10,011 bases of DNA from Paracoccaceae bacterium (GTDB lineage: Bacteria > Pseudomonadota > Alphaproteobacteria > Rhodobacterales > Rhodobacteraceae), in assembly GCA_003561595.1 (NCBI GenBank), contig PWWF01000140.1, positions 1-10,011 on the forward strand. Direction: 5' to 3'. Below are positions 6,158-10,011 of the stretch, one piece after another. A program made the position numbers and the translations under genes. The number at the start of each line of letters is the position of its first letter. Position 1 is the first letter of the stretch. The notes beneath the pieces were generated by a model. It worked only from the letters and a program-made list of their open reading frames with translations. It ran no database searches and was not told the DNA's origin.

Positions 6158-6613
6158 ATGAGCGAGACAGCAAGACGCCGCCGGTTTCCCTGGCTCAAGG
6201 TCGCGCTGGCCCTGTCGCTGGTCGTGAATCTGGTCTTTGTGGGCATCTTCGCGGGGGTGTTTCACCGCGCGGGGCAGGGCGGGTCGGTGTTGCGCGCGGC
6301 CTTCTCAGCGCTGCCTGCCGAGGATCGGCGCCAGTTGCGGCGCGAAACCGGTGCGATCTGGCGCGAGGCCCGCGGCGCGCGTGAAACCCCGCGCGCGCCC
6401 ACGCTGATGATCGACGCGCTGCGCGCGGAAGAGTTCGAGCAGGACGCCTTTGCCGAGGCGCTGCATGCCGCGCAGCGCCGGTTGCTGCATCTGAGCGACG
6501 AGATGCACGCGCAACTGATCGCCCATGTCGCCAGCATGTCACCGGCAGACCGCGCGCGCTATGCCGATGCGCTGGAGGAACAGATGCAGGCGCGCCGCTG
6601 GCGCAGGCATTGA
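6158..6613 (+). CDS. Periplasmic heavy-metal sensor-like protein (CnrX/Spy-type, membrane anchored)
   Basis: The 151-residue product has a basic start (ARRRRFPW), one membrane span at about residues 13-35, and a helical periplasmic domain to the end. That domain contains LPAEDRRQLRRE and MSPADRARYADAL, the LTxxxR-like repeats typical of the Metal_resist/Spy/CpxP group to which CnrX belongs. Possible metal ligands are His36, His103, His111, His117 and His123, but no ligand cluster can be proven by eye. GGAG at 6145-6148 precedes the ATG by nine bases, and only three bases separate it from the anti-sigma stop. In the CnrYXH paradigm the sensor holds and releases the anti-sigma factor on metal binding. 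The same role is inferred here, though the real signal could be envelope stress rather than a metal. Confidence 0.82.
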   Translation: MSETARRRRFPWLKVALALSLVVNLVFVGIFAGVFHRAGQGGSVLRAAFSALPAEDRRQLRRETGAIWREARGARETPRAPTLMIDALRAEEFEQDAFAEALHAAQRRLLHLSDEMHAQLIAHVASMSPADRARYADALEEQMQARRWRRH

Positions 6614-6888
6614 GTGGGGCAACCTCGCCGATAACCCGAGGGCCGATTGCGCTATGGATGTTTGGTCTATGGCCGCACAGGTCCCCGAGATAGCTGGCGG
6701 CCCTTGCAGTGAACGCCCTGCATCCGGGATCGCGCAGGTCTGAGGACGCACACCCACCTGGTTGATCGCCCACATCGCACAACAGTATGTGCGCGCCATG
6801 CCGTGCGGGTGCTTGCGCCATCCCCCGCCGCGCGGCACGGGCCGCAACCCGCATAAACACGCGTATGTCATGCCTTGCCGGGGCGGCG
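6614..6888. other. Convergent intergenic region with nested inverted repeats
   Basis: The stops of the sensor gene (plus) and pleD (minus) face each other across 275 bases with no credible gene. Inverted repeats seen are CCTCG/CGAGG (6623-6627, 6637-6641), GGGCCG/CGGCCC (6640-6645, 6698-6703) enclosing GCTAT/ATAGC (6651-6655, 6690-6694), TGCAG/CTGCA (6705-6709, 6718-6722) and TGCGGGT/ACCCGCA (6804-6810, 6847-6853). A direct repeat CTATGG occurs at 6652 and 6667. No T tract follows any stem. The region may end both transcripts or encode a structured RNA; no conserved SRP or tmRNA sequence was recognised. Confidence 0.4.
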
Positions 6889-8304
6889 TCAGGCGGATTC
6901 GCGCGGCACGATGGTCAGGCGTGGACCTGCAGAGCCCTCGACGCGGTTGCGCCCGGCCTGCTTGGCGCTCAAGAGCGCCAGATCGGCGCGGTCGATGATG
7001 TCGCGCACCCCGTCCGCCGACGCGCCCGGCCCGGCGCCGTCAGACGTGGCCAGCCCGATCGAGGCAGTCTGCCGCAACAGGCGTTGTCCGTCCTGCAGCG
7101 GATAGACGCCCTGCGCGATCCGGGTGCGCACCAACTCGGCGATGCGCGTGGCCTCGGCCGGGGTGGTGCGCGGCAGGATGATCAGAAACTCCTCGCCGCC
7201 ATAGCGGGCCAGAATGTCCTCGGGGCGCAACACGCTTTGCATGCGGCGGGTGGCTTCGATCAGCACCTCATCGCCTGCCAGATGGCCCAGATCGTCATTG
7301 ACCCGCTTGAAATGGTCCAGGTCCAGCAGCAGGACCGCGAAAGGGTCCGCCATGCCACGCGCGCGCCCCTCAACCAGGTCGGTCAGCCGGGCAAGGGCAT
7401 GCCGACGGTTGAACAGCCCGGTCAGCGGGTCGCGCGACGCATAGCCGAGTTGCTGCCCCACGGCGCGGCGCATCGCCTCTGTCCGGGCTTTCGCCTCGGC
7501 GATGCGGTCCAGGCGGACAGCAAGTTCTTCGGGATCGAGCGGCAGATGCAGCACATCGCTTGCCCCCAGATCCAGCGCCATCGCGCTGAGCGCTTCCGAG
7601 CCCGACGGCAGCAGCGCCACGACAGGCACCCGCCGGATCGCGGCGCGCGAACCCAGATCAGAGATCATGTCCAGCCCCTGCCGCAGCACCAGTTCGGGCG
7701 CCAGCAGAAATATATCGGGCAGCATGTCGGACCCCGACAGGCTCAGAACATCGGACAGCGCCATGGTGCGGTCATGCAGCGGGCGGTCCATGTCCTGCAA
7801 TGCCGGGCTGGTGCCGTCATCGGCGGGATCGCAGATCAGCGTCACGCGGGGCTTGACGGTGAAACTGCCCGCATCCTCTGCCATGCCCTGACACAGGGCC
7901 GTGCTGGCCTGCTCGCGCAATTCCTTCTGATCGGCCGTGCGGCGCAGCAGCGCGCGGACCCGCGACATCAGCAGCGTTTCATTGACGGGTTTGATCAGCA
8001 CCTCATCCACACCGGCGCGCAAAGCGCCCAGCCGGGTTTCGCGCGCCGTGTCTGCCGTGATCAGGATGACAGGGATGTCGCGCGTCTGCGGGTCCTTTCG
8101 CAACTGGATGCAGACTTCGACCCCGGTCATGTCGGGCAAGCCGTTATCCAGCAGGATCAGGTCGGGCAGATGCGCGCGCGCCAGGTCCAGCGCGGTCCGT
8201 GCATCGGGCGCGAGCAGTGAATTGAAACTGGCGCCCTGCAGTTTTGCCCGCAGCACCATGCGGCTGAGCGACAGGTCATCGACGACGAGGATTTCTCCGG
8301 CCAT
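6889..8304 (-). CDS. pleD: PleD-type response regulator, diguanylate cyclase (REC-REC-GGDEF)
   Basis: The 471-residue product begins with a receiver domain (about 1-120) holding Asp9, Asp10, phosphoacceptor Asp53, Thr83 and Lys105. A second receiver-like domain (about 153-270) lacks an acceptor Asp; its corresponding strand reads DIFLLAPEL. The GGDEF domain spans about 283-455, with DPLTGLFNRR, LLLDLDHFKRVND, active-site GGEEF at 369-373 and an RxxD inhibitory site (R360-D363) five residues upstream. It condenses two GTP to c-di-GMP, activated by phosphorylation-driven dimerisation and inhibited by product. The architecture and length match PleD of Caulobacter and its orthologs. The ATG at 8304 has only a weak GAAAG-like ribosome site. 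No divK or cognate kinase is adjacent. The gene is divergent from the DUF3572 gene across a CtrA-like site. Confidence 0.93.
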   Translation of the reverse strand: MAGEILVVDDLSLSRMVLRAKLQGASFNSLLAPDARTALDLARAHLPDLILLDNGLPDMTGVEVCIQLRKDPQTRDIPVILITADTARETRLGALRAGVDEVLIKPVNETLLMSRVRALLRRTADQKELREQASTALCQGMAEDAGSFTVKPRVTLICDPADDGTSPALQDMDRPLHDRTMALSDVLSLSGSDMLPDIFLLAPELVLRQGLDMISDLGSRAAIRRVPVVALLPSGSEALSAMALDLGASDVLHLPLDPEELAVRLDRIAEAKARTEAMRRAVGQQLGYASRDPLTGLFNRRHALARLTDLVEGRARGMADPFAVLLLDLDHFKRVNDDLGHLAGDEVLIEATRRMQSVLRPEDILARYGGEEFLIILPRTTPAEATRIAELVRTRIAQGVYPLQDGQRLLRQTASIGLATSDGAGPGASADGVRDIIDRADLALLSAKQAGRNRVEGSAGPRLTIVPRESA

Positions 8305-8357
8305 AATCGTACTTTCAACAAGGGTGAACCGAGTATGAACACGCTACGCCCAAGTGG

Positions 8358-8374
8358 TTAACAAAATCTTTAAC
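8358..8374. promoter_or_regulatory. Candidate CtrA-binding site in pleD/DUF3572 intergenic region
   Basis: TTAAC at 8358-8362 and TTAAC at 8370-8374 give TTAA-N8-TTAAC in an AT-rich patch within GC-rich DNA. The alphaproteobacterial CtrA consensus is TTAA-N7-TTAAC, so the spacing is one base long. On the minus strand TTGTTA (complement of 8359-8364) followed 17 bases later by TGTTCA (complement of 8336-8341) could be a pleD promoter whose -35 overlaps the site, as at many CtrA targets. For the DUF3572 gene the site lies 18-34 bases before the ATG. Confidence 0.4.
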
Positions 8375-8391
8375 TTTTCGGGAGGCCGGGA

Positions 8392-8685
8392 ATGCGGCGG
8401 GAACTTGCCGACGGGATCGCAACACAGGCTCTGGGCTGGCTGTGCGCGCAGGACGAATTGCTGCCGGTCTTTCTGGCGGCCAGCGGGGCCGGGGTGGATG
8501 ACCTGCGCGCCGCCCTTGGTGCACAGGATGGCCCGGATGAAAGCGTGCTGATGGCCGCGATGGATTTCATCCTGATGCGGGATGCGACCGTGCTGGATTG
8601 CGCCCACGCGCTGGACCAGCCCCCCGAGACCCTTGCCCTTGCGCAGGCGGTGCTGGCCGGGCAGGGCGGGCGGCACTGGACCTGA
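8392..8685 (+). CDS. DUF3572 family protein
   Basis: The 97-residue product matches the size and pattern of DUF3572, a small cytoplasmic alphaproteobacterial family of unknown function. Family-like landmarks are [20 protein letters not shown] at residues 10-29, [10 protein letters not shown] at 31-40, and [18 protein letters not shown] at about 54-71, followed by a PPET stretch. It is predicted all-helical, with no membrane span or signal peptide. GGAGG at 8381-8385, six bases before the ATG, fixes the start. It is divergent from pleD and 76 bases upstream of aspS in the same direction. The proximity to pleD suggests shared control, but no role can be deduced. Confidence 0.9.
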   Translation: MRRELADGIATQALGWLCAQDELLPVFLAASGAGVDDLRAALGAQDGPDESVLMAAMDFILMRDATVLDCAHALDQPPETLALAQAVLAGQGGRHWT

Positions 8686-8699
8686 GCGCGCAGCGCCCC

Positions 8700-8728
8700 T
8701 TGACTTCCCGCGCCCCAGCTTGTGTATC
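8700..8728 (+). promoter_or_regulatory. Candidate sigma-70 promoter for aspS
   Basis: TTGACT at 8700-8705 is a good -35 match. After 17 bases, TGTATC at 8723-8728 is a weak -10. Transcription would start about 27 bases before the aspS ATG, with the GAGGGG ribosome site at 8751-8756 in the leader. This would let aspS be expressed independently of the DUF3572 gene. Confidence 0.45.
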
Positions 8729-8761
8729 GCGCACAGCCTGAAACCAGCCAGAGGGGCCATC

Positions 8762-10011
8762 ATGCACGCCTATCGCACCCATACCTGCGCCGATCTGCGC
8801 GCCTCGGATGTCGGTCAGACCGTGCGCCTGTCCGGTTGGGTGCATCGCATCCGCGACCATGGCGGGGTTCTGTTCATTGACCTGCGCGACCATTTCGGGA
8901 TCACGCAGGTTCTGGCCGACAGCGACTCGGCGGCCTTTGCCGAGATCGAAAAGCTGCGCGCAGAGTTCTGCATCTGCATCGAGGGCAGCGTAAAGGCGCG
9001 CGACGCATCGCTGATCAACCCGCGCCTGCCCACCGGCGAGATCGAGGTCTATGCCCGCAAGATGGATGTGCTGGGCGCGGCAGATGATCTGCCCCTGCCG
9101 GTCTTTGGCGAACCCGACTACCCCGAGGAAACGCGCCTGTCCTACCGGTTCCTCGATCTGCGGCGCGAGACGATGCAGCGCAACATGGTGCTGCGGTCGG
9201 ATGTTGTGGCCGGGCTGCGCCAGCGCATGTGGCAGACCGGGTTCCGCGAGTTTCAGACGCCGATCATCACGGCCTCATCCCCCGAGGGGGCGCGCGATTT
9301 TCTGGTGCCCTCGCGCCTGCATCCGGGCAAGTTTTATGCCCTGCCGCAGGCGCCGCAGCAATTCAAGCAGCTGATCATGGTCTCGGGCTTTGACAAGTAT
9401 TTCCAGATCGCGCCCTGTTTCCGCGACGAGGACCCGCGCGCCGACCGCTCGCCCACGGATTTCTACCAGCTTGATGTGGAAATGAGCTTTGTCGAGCAGC
9501 AGGATGTGTTCGACGCCGTGGCCCCCGTGATCGCGGGCGTGTTCGAGGAGTTCGGCGGCGGGCGCAAGGTTGATGCGCCCGAAAGCTGGCCGCAGATCCC
9601 CTATGCCGAGGCGCTGCAGAAATACGGCACCGACAAGCCGGACCTGCGCAACCCGATCGAGATGCAGGTGGTGTCCGAGCATTTCCGCGGCTCTGGCTTT
9701 GCGATCTTTGCGAAGCTGCTGGAGAATGCGGGGACGGAAATCCGCGCGATCCCTGCGCCGGGGGGTGGCAGCCGCAAGTTCTGCGACCGGATGAACAGCT
9801 TTGCGCAGGCGCAGGGGCTGCCGGGGATGGGGTATATTTTCTGGCGCGCCGGATCCGACGGGCTGGAAGCCGCCGGACCGCTGGCCAAGAATATCGGCCC
9901 CGAGCGCACGGAAGCGATCCGCCAGCAACTCGGCCTTGGCGAGGGTGACGCGGCCTTCTTCCTTGGTGGCAAGCCCGCGCAGTTCGAGGGCGTCGCCGCC
10001 AAGGCGCGCGA
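8762..10011 (+). CDS. aspS: Aspartyl-tRNA synthetase, bacterial type (3' end outside window)
   Basis: The first 416 residues are visible; bacterial AspRS is about 590, so the C-terminal third, including motif 3, lies past the right edge. The N-terminal OB-fold anticodon-binding domain covers about 1-105 ([12 protein letters not shown], then [10 protein letters not shown]). A class II catalytic start follows: motif 1 region near 145-168, [20 protein letters not shown] at 177-196, and motif 2 [12 protein letters not shown] at 219-230, with FYQLDVE binding ATP and the acceptor end. The bacterial GAD insertion begins near 285-300. It charges tRNA(Asp) with aspartate in the cytoplasm. GAGGGG at 8751-8756 supports the ATG. 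His33 in the OB fold aligns with His31 of Pseudomonas AspRS, a feature of non-discriminating enzymes that also charge tRNA(Asn). Confidence 0.97.
   Translation, partial: MHAYRTHTCADLRASDVGQTVRLSGWVHRIRDHGGVLFIDLRDHFGITQVLADSDSAAFAEIEKLRAEFCICIEGSVKARDASLINPRLPTGEIEVYARKMDVLGAADDLPLPVFGEPDYPEETRLSYRFLDLRRETMQRNMVLRSDVVAGLRQRMWQTGFREFQTPIITASSPEGARDFLVPSRLHPGKFYALPQAPQQFKQLIMVSGFDKYFQIAPCFRDEDPRADRSPTDFYQLDVEMSFVEQQDVFDAVAPVIAGVFEEFGGGRKVDAPESWPQIPYAEALQKYGTDKPDLRNPIEMQVVSEHFRGSGFAIFAKLLENAGTEIRAIPAPGGGSRKFCDRMNSFAQAQGLPGMGYIFWRAGSDGLEAAGPLAKNIGPERTEAIRQQLGLGEGDAAFFLGGKPAQFEGVAAKAR

Noticed and set aside
6614..6888. 6S, SRP or tmRNA gene in the convergent region
   Set aside because: The conserved SRP loop and tmRNA ends were not found, and 6S could not be supported by eye. 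It is left as an unexplained structured region.
6787..8220. Plus-strand open frame of 477 codons
   Set aside because: It is antisense to pleD, which has intact REC and GGEEF motifs. The antisense product is low-complexity and rich in Gln, Arg, Ala and His.

Overview
The window is GC-rich, with long open antisense shadow frames. Its protein-coding content points to an alphaproteobacterium of the Rhodobacterales (Rhodobacteraceae or Roseobacter group). The indicators are a SoeA-type cytoplasmic molybdoenzyme, DUF983 and DUF3572 proteins, a PleD-type diguanylate cyclase, an alphaproteobacterial AspRS motif 2, and a CtrA-like TTAA...TTAAC site. The genus cannot be set from this sequence alone. 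No rRNA, tRNA, insertion sequence, phage gene or CRISPR array was seen.

Layout, left to right. (1) 1-2771, minus strand: most of a molybdopterin oxidoreductase, best matched to SoeA, the catalytic subunit of the membrane-associated cytoplasmic sulfite dehydrogenase. It runs off the left edge. (2) 2882-4548, minus strand: a compact four-gene block read DUF983 protein, NUDIX hydrolase, small membrane protein 1, small membrane protein 2. Successive genes overlap. The last two encode clear paralogs of about 100 residues sharing a CX9C loop. The soeA-like gene follows in the same direction after 110 bases. (3) 4549-4708: a divergent control region. (4) 4709-6613, plus strand: an exported EF-hand protein, an ECF sigma factor, a short single-span putative anti-sigma factor, and a membrane-anchored periplasmic sensor of the CnrX/Spy-like metal-resistance type. 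These form a likely envelope-signalling operon. (5) 6614-6888: a convergent intergenic region with nested inverted repeats. (6) 6889-8304, minus strand: a PleD-type REC-REC-GGDEF response regulator. (7) 8305-8391: a divergent promoter region with a CtrA-like site. (8) 8392-8685, plus strand: a DUF3572 protein. (9) 8762 to the right edge, plus strand: aspS, truncated by the window.

How the parts work together. The ECF block has the arrangement expected of a CnrH-CnrY-CnrX type circuit: the periplasmic sensor relieves an anti-sigma factor, which releases the sigma factor. An exported calcium-binding-type protein sits at the front of the operon. The pleD/DUF3572 pair may share a CtrA-controlled intergenic region, tying c-di-GMP synthesis to the cell-cycle or motility regulon. 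The soeA-like enzyme would oxidise sulfite in the cytoplasm and pass electrons to subunits probably encoded beyond the left edge. The least described items are the tandem small membrane paralogs and the EF-hand/ECF module.
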